Positions 1-6,037 are shown, counted from the first letter of the stretch. The stretch is DNA of 9,535 nucleotides from PNKC01 sp039917655 (GCA_039917655.1 JBDSJC010000216.1:1-9535); one strand, 5' to 3'. Translations and numbers: made by a program. The notes: generated from the letters alone by a model not told the origin.

Positions 1-1092
1 CTCAGCCCCGCCTCCGGTCCTATCGGTGGCGCCAACCTCGTGACGATTTCAGGCACAAACCTGAGCGGCACCTCGCAGGTAGCCTTCGGTTCGGCAATTG
101 CCTTCCCGACGTCGGTCAGCGCCACCCAGGTGACGGTGTTAGCGCCAGGGTCATCGACGTTTGCAACGCAGACGGTTGAGGTGGTCGTCACCACGCCCGT
201 GGGTTCGAGCAGCACCGTTGGCACGGCGAACGACTACTTGTACACCGGCGCGCCAACCGTCACGAGCTTGTCAGTGACCACCGGGCCGACTAGCGGCTCG
301 ACGTTCACCGTGATCACCGGGACGGGCTTCACCACCAGTGGTATGACCGTGGCCTTCGGCGGGACGCTCGCCATCTTCACCTACAACAGCCCCACCAGCA
401 TCACCGCCGTCAGCCCCGCGCACTGCGCGGGTCTGACGGATGTCATTGTCACCACACTGGCCGGCTCCAGCCCGAACACAACTGCTGATGACTTCACCTA
501 CACCGGTACAGCGGGCTGCATACCCACCGTCACCAGCGTGAGCCCCGCCAGCGGGGTGATCGGCAGCACGGTGACGCTCACCGGCACCGGCTTCATAGGC
601 ACCACCAGCGTGACCGTCGGTGGCGTCACCGCCAGCTTCAGCTTCGTCAGTGACTCTTCGCTCACCGTCGTCATCCCGGCAGGTACGCCCAACGGCGTGG
701 TGGACATCCGCGTCACGAACGCCACCGGCCAGAGCACCAACGTGGCCGCCGATAACTTCACCAACACCACCGCCAGCGGTGTGACGACCACTTACACGCT
801 CTACTTCCGCTGGAGCCTGATCTCCTGGAACGGCATCGATAACATCTCTGCCTCGAACGCATTGAAGGGTATCGAGACCGGCGCCGCCAACCCGGCCACG
901 AATGACGTCTCGGGCTCGGTCACCGCCGTCTGGTACTTCGATGGCCCAAGCCAGACGTTCAAGGGCTACTTCGTCGGCTTCGATAACACGCCGGGGGCCA
1001 ACGACTTCACGACCTTGCGTCGCGGCACCTCCTACTGGATCGCGATCCAGACCTCGCCCAGCGTGACCTGGACAGTGCTCCTGGGCCCGTAG
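1..1092 (+). CDS. IPT/TIG-repeat surface protein, 3' part (5' end outside window)
   Basis: The frame is open from base 1 and ends at TAG 1090-1092. A GTG at 40 is in frame but lies inside the first repeat, so the true start is upstream of the window. The visible 363 residues form three tandem IPT/TIG immunoglobulin-like repeats (codons about 1-83, 84-169 and 174-260). Each has the pattern SPASGxxG...TGTGF...V.FGG and ends in an aromatic DYLYTG or DDFTYTG-like strand. The last 100 residues (about 263-363) form a different domain rich in Trp and Tyr, with FRWSLISW, VWYFDG and SYWIAI. Composition is rich in Thr, Ser, Gly and Val with almost no charged residues, typical of exported cell-surface or adhesin-like proteins. 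The signal peptide, if any, is not visible. IPT folds are known in adhesins, glycan-binding proteins and S-layer-associated proteins, but the ligand cannot be read here. The gene is followed directly by a terminator. Confidence 0.88.
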   Translation, partial: LSPASGPIGGANLVTISGTNLSGTSQVAFGSAIAFPTSVSATQVTVLAPGSSTFATQTVEVVVTTPVGSSSTVGTANDYLYTGAPTVTSLSVTTGPTSGSTFTVITGTGFTTSGMTVAFGGTLAIFTYNSPTSITAVSPAHCAGLTDVIVTTLAGSSPNTTADDFTYTGTAGCIPTVTSVSPASGVIGSTVTLTGTGFIGTTSVTVGGVTASFSFVSDSSLTVVIPAGTPNGVVDIRVTNATGQSTNVAADNFTNTTASGVTTTYTLYFRWSLISWNGIDNISASNALKGIETGAANPATNDVSGSVTAVWYFDGPSQTFKGYFVGFDNTPGANDFTTLRRGTSYWIAIQTSPSVTWTVLLGP

Positions 1093-1119
1093 CCTTCGCC
1101 TCGCAACCGCCAGGCGAAC

Positions 1120-1149
1120 GGCCCCCTGGCAACAGGGGGCCTGTTTCGT
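1120..1149 (+). terminator. Rho-independent terminator of the IPT/TIG gene
   Basis: GGCCCCCTG (1120-1128) and CAGGGGGCC (1133-1141) form a perfect 9-bp GC-rich stem around a GCAA tetraloop of the stable GNRA class. The T-rich run TGTTTCGTT follows. It lies 28 nt after the stop codon of the upstream gene. Confidence 0.85.
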
Positions 1150-1272
1150 TGCGCGCAGCTCCAAACCCGCCACCCTCGCCGCCATTCACCCCTCGGAGAT
1201 CTCCGCTCCAACCACTCACGCTCTCCTCAGAGCCGCGCGCACCCGGCCACCACACCCGCCGGGAACGTCAGT

Positions 1273-1332
1273 AACGGGCTGGCAACCCTAGCCCGTTCGC
1301 AAAACCGGCTAACAACGGGCTAAGCGGGCTAG
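1273..1332. repeat. Cluster of overlapping inverted repeats (AACGGGCT / AGCCCGTT)
   Basis: AACGGGCT (1273-1280) pairs with AGCCCGTT (1290-1297), and two further inner G-C pairs are possible. The same right arm, as TAGCCCGTT (1289-1297), also pairs 9 of 9 with AACGGGCTA (1314-1322). A further GCGGGCTAG follows at 1324-1332. The two hairpins share an arm and cannot form together. No U-tract follows either one on the plus strand. The function is unknown. Confidence 0.6.
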
Positions 1333-1421
1333 AACGTCGCTAAAAAAAAATGGAGAACGTTCAATGACCTGCATCGCGATCTCACCTTCAGGCGGAACCC
1401 TTGGGATCAAACCCGTCCACC

Positions 1422-1443
1422 CTCTCCTTCCGCAGCGGGAGAG
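1422..1443 (-). terminator. Possible weak terminator or dispersed hairpin after the permease gene
   Basis: CTCTCC (1422-1427) and GGAGAG (1438-1443) form a 6-bp stem with a 10-nt loop, 62 nt beyond the permease stop codon on the minus strand. No clear U-tract follows, so factor-independent termination is uncertain. CCCTCTCC...GGAGAG hairpins are common dispersed intergenic sequences in high-GC genomes, and this may simply be one. Confidence 0.3.
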
Positions 1444-1504
1444 CACAATCCCTACCTGGGGGTTCGCGGGTCGGCGCGCAACCGCTCAAGGTCTCGATTT
1501 TGAA

Positions 1505-2371
1505 TTAGCCTTCGACATCTCGCCGCTGGAACCGCCAGAAGGCAGCCACCACGAACCCCGCGATCCAGAGGGCGACAACCAGCGCCCCGCGCCAGACCGG
1601 TACGGTCGCCTGGCCCACCACCAGCCCCAGCGGCCCAGCAAGCGTGCTATCGCGCACCACGCCGTTGGCCGAAAGTACGGCCCGCACGTTCGCCGCCAGC
1701 AACACCTCGGGGACGTGCGAAAGATAACCCTCGGCGTCGTTCAACACGCCTGTGAAAAGCGCTTCGAGGAAGAAGACGCCTGCCGCCACACCCACGGCCT
1801 GGCCCGTCGAACGAAAGATCGTGGCGAGCAACAACGCCAGGGCGGCAAACGGGATGACCGCGAAGGCCAGCCGTCCGAGGCCTTCGGCGGCGTCGCCCGC
1901 GAGCGCCCAATCGACCGTGCCGAAAGGCAGGCCGATGAGGTAGCTGAACCAGGCGCTCCAGCCCAGGGCGACGGCGAAGCCCAGCAGCACGGCAACCAGC
2001 AAGAACCCCAGCCCGGCGATCGCTTTCGCGGCGAGGAAGTGGTGGCGCTTCACGCCGCGTCCCAGGGCAAGGGAGGCCGTCCGCCAGTCGTACTCGTTCG
2101 CCAGCATGGTCGCCACGAAGACGATGCAGACGAGGGTGACGAAGAACCGTTCGAGCTGTAGGGCATACGGCACCACGCCATCGAACGACATGCCCTCGCG
2201 CAGGTTGGACCATTCGCGGAAGGCGCCGCGCCCGCGCAACGGCCGGTGGCGGATCTGCCACCAGAGAAGCAGGTTGTAGAGGGTGATCAGGACACTGAGG
2301 CTGAGGAGAAGGATGTAGGTCATTCGCCGCCGGACGGTCTTGAACACCTCGGCCCGGAGCGCGTTGATCAT
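1505..2371 (-). CDS. ABC-2 type transporter permease subunit, no adjacent ATPase
   Basis: The 288-residue polytopic membrane protein starts MINALRAEVFK, a basic amphipathic N-terminus typical of ABC-2/NatB-like permeases. Hydrophobic segments lie near residues 18-38, 73-92, 114-140, 165-185, 192-210 and 258-280, giving about six membrane spans. NEYDWRT after span 2 (residues 92-98) matches the conserved E-Y-x-x-x-T element of this family, and the protein ends in a basic cytosolic tail. Such subunits normally pair with an ATP-binding subunit encoded next door to export drugs, ions, lipids or peptides. Here neither neighbour is an ATPase, so the partner must be encoded elsewhere. A GTG at 2425 would add 18 residues and has a GAGAGG 5 nt upstream. 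I prefer ATG 2371 because it fits the family N-terminus and lies 7 nt after a TATATC hexamer. The substrate cannot be deduced. Confidence 0.85.
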   Translation of the reverse strand: MINALRAEVFKTVRRRMTYILLLSLSVLITLYNLLLWWQIRHRPLRGRGAFREWSNLREGMSFDGVVPYALQLERFFVTLVCIVFVATMLANEYDWRTASLALGRGVKRHHFLAAKAIAGLGFLLVAVLLGFAVALGWSAWFSYLIGLPFGTVDWALAGDAAEGLGRLAFAVIPFAALALLLATIFRSTGQAVGVAAGVFFLEALFTGVLNDAEGYLSHVPEVLLAANVRAVLSANGVVRDSTLAGPLGLVVGQATVPVWRGALVVALWIAGFVVAAFWRFQRRDVEG

Positions 2372-2378
2372 CGTCTCA

Positions 2379-2384
2379 GATATA
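2379..2384 (-). promoter_or_regulatory. Candidate -10 element of the permease gene (leaderless layout)
   Basis: TATATC on the minus strand ends exactly 7 nt before ATG 2371, so transcription would begin at or next to the start codon. The matching -35 region is poor, so this is tentative. Confidence 0.3.
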
Positions 2385-2458
2385 CGGCGAGGGCAGTTCA
2401 GGTTGCGTATCGTGGCGCGGCTCACTCGCGCCTCTCGTCCAACCTCCAGCCTCTACTC

Positions 2459-2487
2459 TTGGCCCTTACGCGTTGTGACGATAACGT
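2459..2487 (+). promoter_or_regulatory. Candidate promoter of tRNA-Thr
   Basis: TTGGCC (2459-2464) and TAACGT (2482-2487) are 17 nt apart and place the transcription start about 5 nt upstream of the tRNA 5' end. Both hexamers match consensus only in part. Confidence 0.3.
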
Positions 2488-2498
2488 GATCGCCCAGC

Positions 2499-2574
2499 GC
2501 CTCCTTAGCTCAGTTGGTAGAGCGACGCTTTCGTAAAGCGTAGGTCCACGGTTCGAATCCGTGAGGAGGCTCCA
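2499..2574 (+). tRNA. tRNA-Thr, anticodon CGU
   Basis: This is a complete 76-nt cloverleaf. The acceptor stem GCCTCCT (2499-2505) pairs 7 of 7 with AGGAGGC (2564-2570). The D arm is GCTC-AGTTGGTA-GAGC. The anticodon stem ACGCT/AGCGT encloses the loop TTCGTAA with anticodon CGT at 2532-2534. The T arm is CACGG-TTCGAAT-CCGTG. The discriminator is T2571, and CCA is encoded at 2572-2574. Anticodon CGU reads the threonine codon ACG, a frequent codon in a high-GC genome. The loop TTCGTAA is identical to that of the classical bacterial tRNA-Thr(CGU). Confidence 0.97.
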
Positions 2575-2588
2575 CGCTTTGCGCTCTC

Positions 2589-2619
2589 AGGCTCCGTTTC
2601 GGGGGGGCTTCTTTCGTTT
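2589..2619 (+). terminator. Rho-independent terminator after tRNA-Thr
   Basis: AGGCTCC (2589-2595) pairs with GGGGCTT (2604-2610) through seven pairs, two of them G-U, and the T-rich CTTTCGTTT follows. It sits 14 nt after the tRNA CCA end, so the tRNA is probably a single-gene transcript. Confidence 0.6.
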
Positions 2620-2627
2620 GACCGCCG

Positions 2628-2633
2628 TACACT
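2628..2633 (+). promoter_or_regulatory. Candidate -10 element of the quinone oxidoreductase gene
   Basis: TACACT fits the TANNNT -10 pattern and ends 7 nt before ATG 2641, the spacing that would give a leaderless mRNA. There is no Shine-Dalgarno sequence before this ATG, which agrees with that reading. No good -35 is visible. Confidence 0.35.
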
Positions 2634-2640
2634 GCTGCCC

Positions 2641-3627
2641 ATGAAAGCTGTTGTCATCTCCACCCCCGGCGGCCCCGAAGTCCTGCGTTATCAGGATGTG
2701 CCGGACCCGGTCCCCGGCCCCGAAGACCTCCTCGTCCGCGTCCACGCCACGGCCCTCAACCGGGCAGACATCCTGCAAAGGATGGGCGGCTACCCGCAGC
2801 CCGGCCCGAAACCGGCTCACGACATCCCCGGCCTCGAGTTCGCGGGCGAAGTGGTGCAGATCGGCGACCGCGTCCAGGGCTTCGGGTTAGGCGACCGGGT
2901 GATGGGTCTGCTGGCCGGCGGTGGCTACGCCGAGCAGGTGGTCACCCACCAGCGGCTGGCGATGAAGGTGCCGGACAGCCTCTCGTGGCACGAAGCTGGC
3001 GCGACACCCGAGGTCTACATCACCGCCCACGATGCGCTCCTCCAGTGCGGGCTGGTCGCGGGCGAGTCCGCGCTCATCCATGCGGCGGGTTCGGGGGTGG
3101 GCGTGGCCGCCATCCAAATCGCCAGGATGATGGGCGCGAGCGTCGTGGTTGGGACCGCTGGCAGCGAAGAGAAGCTGGCGCGGGCGAAGGCCCTCGGGCT
3201 CGATGTCGGCGCCAACTACAAGACGCAGGACTTCGCGGAAGTGGCCCTGGAAGCGACCGGCGGGCGCGGCGTCGATGTCGTCCTCGATGTCATCGGGGCG
3301 GACTACCTGGAGAAGAACCTGCGGGCACTCGCGCCGAAGGGGCGGATGGTGATCGTGGGCCTGATGGGCGGCGGTGTCGCCCAGGCGAACCTCGGCATGC
3401 TCCTCCAGAAGCGCCTTCAGATCCGGGGCACCACGCTCCGTGGACGGCCGCTCGAAGAGAAGGGCTACGCCACGCGCGCGTTCGAAAAGAGTGTCCTGCC
3501 GCATATCGCCAGCGGGCGCATCAAGGTGGTGGTGGACCGCGTATTCCCGCTTTCGGAGGCGGCGGCCGCACAAGAGTACATGGCTTCGAACCAGAACTTC
3601 GGCAAGGTGGTGCTGGCCGTGGGGTGA
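2641..3627 (+). CDS. NAD(P)H-quinone oxidoreductase, PIG3-like, zinc-free MDR family
   Basis: This complete 328-residue medium-chain dehydrogenase/reductase has the usual length of the family. The N-terminal GroES-like half carries ALNRADILQR (38-47) followed by GGYPQPG, the signature of the PIG3/TP53I3 quinone-oxidoreductase subgroup. PGLEFAGEV (63-71) is the conserved structural turn. The Rossmann half has the dinucleotide motif AGSGVG at 149-154, followed by AAIQIA. The Cys and His ligands of zinc alcohol dehydrogenases are absent. The family reduces quinones or other activated carbonyls with NADPH in the cytosol. The natural substrate here is unknown. The start at 2641 has no Shine-Dalgarno sequence, but it gives the canonical MKAVVISTPGGPEVL N-terminus. 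The gene is monocistronic: the tRNA terminator precedes it and a convergent gene starts 21 nt after its stop. Confidence 0.93.
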   Translation: MKAVVISTPGGPEVLRYQDVPDPVPGPEDLLVRVHATALNRADILQRMGGYPQPGPKPAHDIPGLEFAGEVVQIGDRVQGFGLGDRVMGLLAGGGYAEQVVTHQRLAMKVPDSLSWHEAGATPEVYITAHDALLQCGLVAGESALIHAAGSGVGVAAIQIARMMGASVVVGTAGSEEKLARAKALGLDVGANYKTQDFAEVALEATGGRGVDVVLDVIGADYLEKNLRALAPKGRMVIVGLMGGGVAQANLGMLLQKRLQIRGTTLRGRPLEEKGYATRAFEKSVLPHIASGRIKVVVDRVFPLSEAAAAQEYMASNQNFGKVVLAVG

Positions 3628-3648
3628 TTTTGGCGTCGCGGGCAGCGC

Positions 3649-3918
3649 CTACCCGTGAATGTACGGCTCCGGGTTCACTTCGCTGACCTCGGAGATGCTG
3701 TCGCAAGAGATTCGGGAGACGCGGGAGTGGTCTTCGATCTGCTCTGGACCTTGCGCTTCGTAGATGCAGTTGAGCTCGCCAGATTTGCGGTCCCAGTACG
3801 AATGGCGCCACTTCAGGCCCTCGAACTGAAATGCGCAAACGATGGCGCGAAAGGCGGACGCATCGAGGTCCTGTTCAGAAATTTCACCGACCTGGCGGCG
3901 GATGGAGTAAAGCGGCAT
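3649..3918 (-). CDS. DUF4242-like small protein (SCO4226 nickel-binding family fold)
   Basis: The 89-residue soluble protein has the ferredoxin-like pattern of the DUF4242 family. The central WRHSYWDRKSGELNCIYEAQ (residues 37-56) matches the family core of W/F-x-x-S-Y-x-x-x-x-G-x-x-x-C-x-x-E-A. After it come a segment where families usually show a helix and a histidine (IEDHSRVSRI) and a C-terminal SISEVSEV strand. One family member, Streptomyces SCO4226, is described as a nickel-binding protein; most others have no known role. The start ATG 3918 is supported by AAGGAG 7 nt upstream. The gene follows the HTH/Clp-N gene by 21 nt on the same strand, so the two are very likely co-transcribed. 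Its stop lies 21 nt from the stop of the convergent quinone oxidoreductase gene. Whether it binds metal is open. Confidence 0.75.
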   Translation of the reverse strand: MPLYSIRRQVGEISEQDLDASAFRAIVCAFQFEGLKWRHSYWDRKSGELNCIYEAQGPEQIEDHSRVSRISCDSISEVSEVNPEPYIHG

Positions 3919-3939
3919 GGCTGGGCTCCTTGGCGGCTG

Positions 3940-4587
3940 TTAAAGGTCGCCGGGTTCTATCGGTTCGAGGACTGACTTGAGGTCGGTCGCGGTAATTCGG
4001 AGGGCGCGCTGGCCAGCCAGGCGGCTGGCTCGCAAGCGCCCGCTGCGGATCCATGAGCGAACGGTTTGCACGTGCACGCCAAGATACTCTGCGGCGTCCT
4101 CCGGTGAATAGAGCCTTTCCTGTTCTGCCGTTTGCGGCGGACCGTGACGGGCATACTCGGCAATCTGCTCTGGGGTGACGCCGAGTTCGCCGAACACTCG
4201 CCCCGGCAGGCCCTCATTTACCCTCATGAACGCCAGCAGGTAATGCAACTCGTCGATTCCCCGGCCACCGCTCCGGCGCACTTCCTCCATCAGCACCTGT
4301 GAGAAGCGCACCGCATCGTCGCCGAAGCTGCCGCTAGGCCCACCCCCGCGCGAGCCCGTCCGCTCAACGATCTCCTCCACCAGCCGGACATCGATCGTAA
4401 TCGGGCCGAAATGAAAGTAGCCAAAGCGCGCCATTTTCCGGAGAAAGACGACGAAGAGGATGTCCAGCGTGACGTCGCGGCTGCCAAGCCGTGCGCTTTC
4501 GGCAGCGGCATCCAGGCCCATGTCCCGCAGAAAGCCATCGGTAGCACCGAAGAGTCCTGCGTCGGTGGCCGGCGTCGAATCTAGCAC
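3940..4587 (-). CDS. Clp-N-like double repeat fused to excisionase/MerR-type HTH DNA-binding domain
   Basis: The protein has 215 residues if GTG 4587 is the start. Residues about 18-75 and 90-145 resemble the two halves of a Clp N-terminal (R) domain. The second half, VRFSQVLMEEVRRSGGRGID then ELHYLLAFMRVNEGLPGRVF and ELGV, follows the ClpA/ClpC pattern A-x-x-x-A-x-x-E-A-R-x-x-G...G-T-E-H-L-L-x-x-L. The C-terminal 55 residues (from about 160) read YSPEDAAEYLGVHVQTVRSW then IRSGRLRASRLAGQ, a winged-helix HTH_17/excisionase domain as in MerR-like proteins. No AAA ATPase is present. In Clp proteins the N domain binds substrates and adaptors, so this may be a DNA-binding protein that senses or docks a protein ligand. 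The start is uncertain. The frame stays open into the divergent dehydrogenase gene, TTG 4683 would add a lone CPVC motif, and ATG 4521 would cut the first repeat. Confidence 0.72.
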   Translation of the reverse strand: MLDSTPATDAGLFGATDGFLRDMGLDAAAESARLGSRDVTLDILFVVFLRKMARFGYFHFGPITIDVRLVEEIVERTGSRGGGPSGSFGDDAVRFSQVLMEEVRRSGGRGIDELHYLLAFMRVNEGLPGRVFGELGVTPEQIAEYARHGPPQTAEQERLYSPEDAAEYLGVHVQTVRSWIRSGRLRASRLAGQRALRITATDLKSVLEPIEPGDL

Positions 4588-4777
4588 AGGCTGAGTGTGA
4601 CATACAGGACAACGTAAAACAACTCTGCGCGCCGTAAAATGCTTGACTTCGTGACGATCACGGGAATAGGCTCTCCGAGTCAAGCGCGCGTAAGAGAGTT
4701 TGGAGTAGCGAAAGGTAGCCGCTTCGAACCTCGTCCCGCCGCGATCCCACGCAACACCACCAGAAGGAGACCCGCCC
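4588..4777. promoter_or_regulatory. Divergent control region between the HTH/Clp-N gene and the dehydrogenase gene
   Basis: This stretch of about 190 bp is AT-richer than its surroundings and carries several ordered repeats. The heptamer CGTAAAA occurs at 4613-4619 and 4633-4639, exactly 20 bp apart (two helical turns). The perfect dyad CGTGA-CGA-TCACG lies at 4650-4662. The 8-bp inverted repeat GCTTGACT (4641-4648) and AGTCAAGC (4678-4685) flanks the putative promoter. This is the pattern expected for a regulated divergent promoter. The regulator is not shown by sequence. Confidence 0.5.
4643..4672 (+). promoter_or_regulatory. Candidate sigma-70 promoter of the acyl-CoA dehydrogenase-like gene
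   Basis: TTGACT (4643-4648) and TAGGCT (4667-4672) are separated by 18 nt. The dyad CGTGA-CGA-TCACG (4650-4662) fills most of the spacer, where MerR-type activators or spacer-binding repressors act. The predicted start near 4679 would leave a leader of about 100 nt before ATG 4778. Confidence 0.42.
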
Positions 4778-5944
4778 ATGACCAGCCCAACCCTCGAGCG
4801 CACAGTTGTCTCTGATGACATGCTCAACACGTTCCACGAACGCGCCCCCGGATACGACAAGAACAACAGCTTCTTCACCGAAGACTTCGAGGACCTGCGC
4901 TCAGCGGGCTACCTGAAGTACTGCATTCCCACCGAGTTTGGCGGCTCAGGAGCCAGCCTCGTTGACTACACCGCGCTCCTCCGCAAGGTCGCCTACCACG
5001 CACCCGCCACGGCGCTCGCCACCAACATGCACCAGTACTGGACGGGCGTTGCCACCGACATGCGCCGGATGGGCGATAGCTCCCTCGAATGGGTGCTGCG
5101 CGAAGCGGCCGCCGGAGAAGTGTTCGCGGCCGGTCATGGCGAGGCGGGGGCTGAACTGCCGCTTTTCCTCTCTACCACCCGCGCCGAGCGTGTTGACGGC
5201 GGCTACCGCTTCTTCGGCCACAAAATCTTCGGCAGCCTCAGCCCGGTTTGGACCCGCCTCGGGCTGCATGGCATGACGGCTGACGGCCAAATCGTCCATG
5301 GCTTTATGCCGCGCGATACCCCTGGCTACAGCATCAAGGAGACGTGGGACACGCTCGGCATGCGCGCCACTCGCAGCGACGACACGATCCTCGATGGCGC
5401 CTTCATCCCGGATAAGTACATCGCCCGAACTCTGCCGGCGGGTGGCGCTGACCTCTTTGTGCTCAGCGTCTTCGCCTGGGCCGAACCGACCTTCGCCAGC
5501 GTCTACATCGCGATCGCCGAGCGGGCGCGCGACCTGGCAGTGGCGGGGGCGAAGAAGCGGACGTCGCTCGCGCTCACGCGCTCCATGGCCTACCACCCCG
5601 AGGTCCAGCATCGGGCGGCCGAGATGCAGCTGATCCTCGAAGCGATCGGCCCTCAGGTGGACCGCGTCGCGAGCGACTGGGCTAACGGTGTGGACCACGG
5701 CGCCGAGTGGCCGATGAAGCTGGTGGCCGCCAAGTACAACGCCGTCGAAGGGGCCAAGCGCGTCGTCGATATCGCCATGGATATGTCCGGCGGCGTCGGC
5801 ATGTTCAAGAGCAATGAGCTTGAACGGCTCTATCGCGATGTCCGCTGCGGCGGCTTCCACCCGGCGAACAGCGGGCTGGTGCACGAACTTGTGGGCAAGA
5901 CGCTGTTCGGCATCGACCTCGGCGAGCAGCCGCGCTGGGGGTAA
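4778..5944 (+). CDS. Acyl-CoA dehydrogenase family flavoprotein
   Basis: The complete 388-residue protein has the three-domain ACAD architecture. The N-terminal helical part includes LKYCIPTEFGGSGASLVDY (46-64), the middle beta domain has GHKIFGSLSPVW (147-158), and WDTLGMRATRSDD (190-202) is the family loop near the flavin. The C-terminal helical domain has MSGGVGMFKSNELERLYRDV (336-355). ACADs oxidise acyl-CoA thioesters at C2-C3 using FAD and pass electrons to ETF. The usual catalytic Glu in the RDA...YEGT motif is not seen: the C-terminus reads RDVRCGGFHPANSGLVHE (354-370). The enzyme may therefore use another base or be a monooxygenase-like or non-CoA member of the superfamily. ATG 4778 is supported by AAGGAG 8 nt upstream. 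The gene has its own candidate promoter and a strong hairpin after the stop, so it is probably monocistronic. Confidence 0.88.
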   Translation: MTSPTLERTVVSDDMLNTFHERAPGYDKNNSFFTEDFEDLRSAGYLKYCIPTEFGGSGASLVDYTALLRKVAYHAPATALATNMHQYWTGVATDMRRMGDSSLEWVLREAAAGEVFAAGHGEAGAELPLFLSTTRAERVDGGYRFFGHKIFGSLSPVWTRLGLHGMTADGQIVHGFMPRDTPGYSIKETWDTLGMRATRSDDTILDGAFIPDKYIARTLPAGGADLFVLSVFAWAEPTFASVYIAIAERARDLAVAGAKKRTSLALTRSMAYHPEVQHRAAEMQLILEAIGPQVDRVASDWANGVDHGAEWPMKLVAAKYNAVEGAKRVVDIAMDMSGGVGMFKSNELERLYRDVRCGGFHPANSGLVHELVGKTLFGIDLGEQPRWG

Positions 5945-5981
5945 TCGAACGATACCTCGGCCCTTCGGGGGCTAGACTTGG

Positions 5982-6012
5982 CGACCGCCCGCACTGCGGG
6001 CGGTCGTTCCAT
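5982..6012 (+). terminator. Strong hairpin terminator after the acyl-CoA dehydrogenase-like gene
   Basis: CGACCGCCCGC (5982-5992) and GCGGGCGGTCG (5996-6006) form a perfect 11-bp stem with a 3-nt loop, followed by the short T-rich TTCCATT. It lies 37 nt after the stop codon. The U-tract is weak, but stem strength and position support termination. Confidence 0.65.
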
Positions 6013-6037
6013 TACGACCTTCGGGGGAGAAGTGCAG

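Larger units (their letters stand above)
1093..1504. other. Gene-free convergent interval with inverted repeats and an A9 run
   Basis: This 412-nt stretch lies between the stop codons of two convergent genes. Besides the terminator at 1120-1149 it holds a cluster of AACGGGCT/AGCCCGTT inverted repeats at 1273-1332, three GAACGT motifs (1263-1268, 1332-1337, 1355-1360), a run of nine A at 1342-1350 and a small hairpin at 1422-1443. The open frame starting at 1364 on the plus strand runs antisense through the permease gene and has no family-like content, so I do not call it. I see no convincing gene or RNA gene here. Confidence 0.6.

Noticed and set aside
271..1185. Minus-strand open frame of 304 codons across the IPT/TIG gene
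   Set aside because: It has low-complexity Gly/Ala/Arg/Asp content, is antisense to clear IPT repeats, and runs through the terminator.
1364..2161. Long plus-strand open frame (265 codons) antisense to the permease gene
   Set aside because: The product is rich in Arg, Gly, Glu and Gln with no family-like motif, while the opposite strand encodes a clear polytopic permease. It is a shadow frame of high-GC DNA.
3628..3652. Possible bidirectional terminator between the convergent genes
   Set aside because: Only a 4-bp GGCG/CGCC stem with a mismatched interior is present, and the T-run lies on the wrong side for the plus-strand gene.
3655..3975. Plus-strand open frame of 106 codons after the quinone oxidoreductase
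   Set aside because: It is antisense to the DUF4242-like gene, which has a good ribosome-binding site and family pattern.
4588..4878. Upstream extension of the HTH/Clp-N frame to 4878
   Set aside because: It would overlap the divergent dehydrogenase gene and its control region. A lone CPVC motif is present, but the extension has no domain. The TTG 4683 alternative is kept only as a possibility.
4946..5884. Minus-strand open frame of 312 codons across the dehydrogenase gene
   Set aside because: It is antisense to a complete ACAD-family protein and has no recognisable domains or ribosome-binding site.
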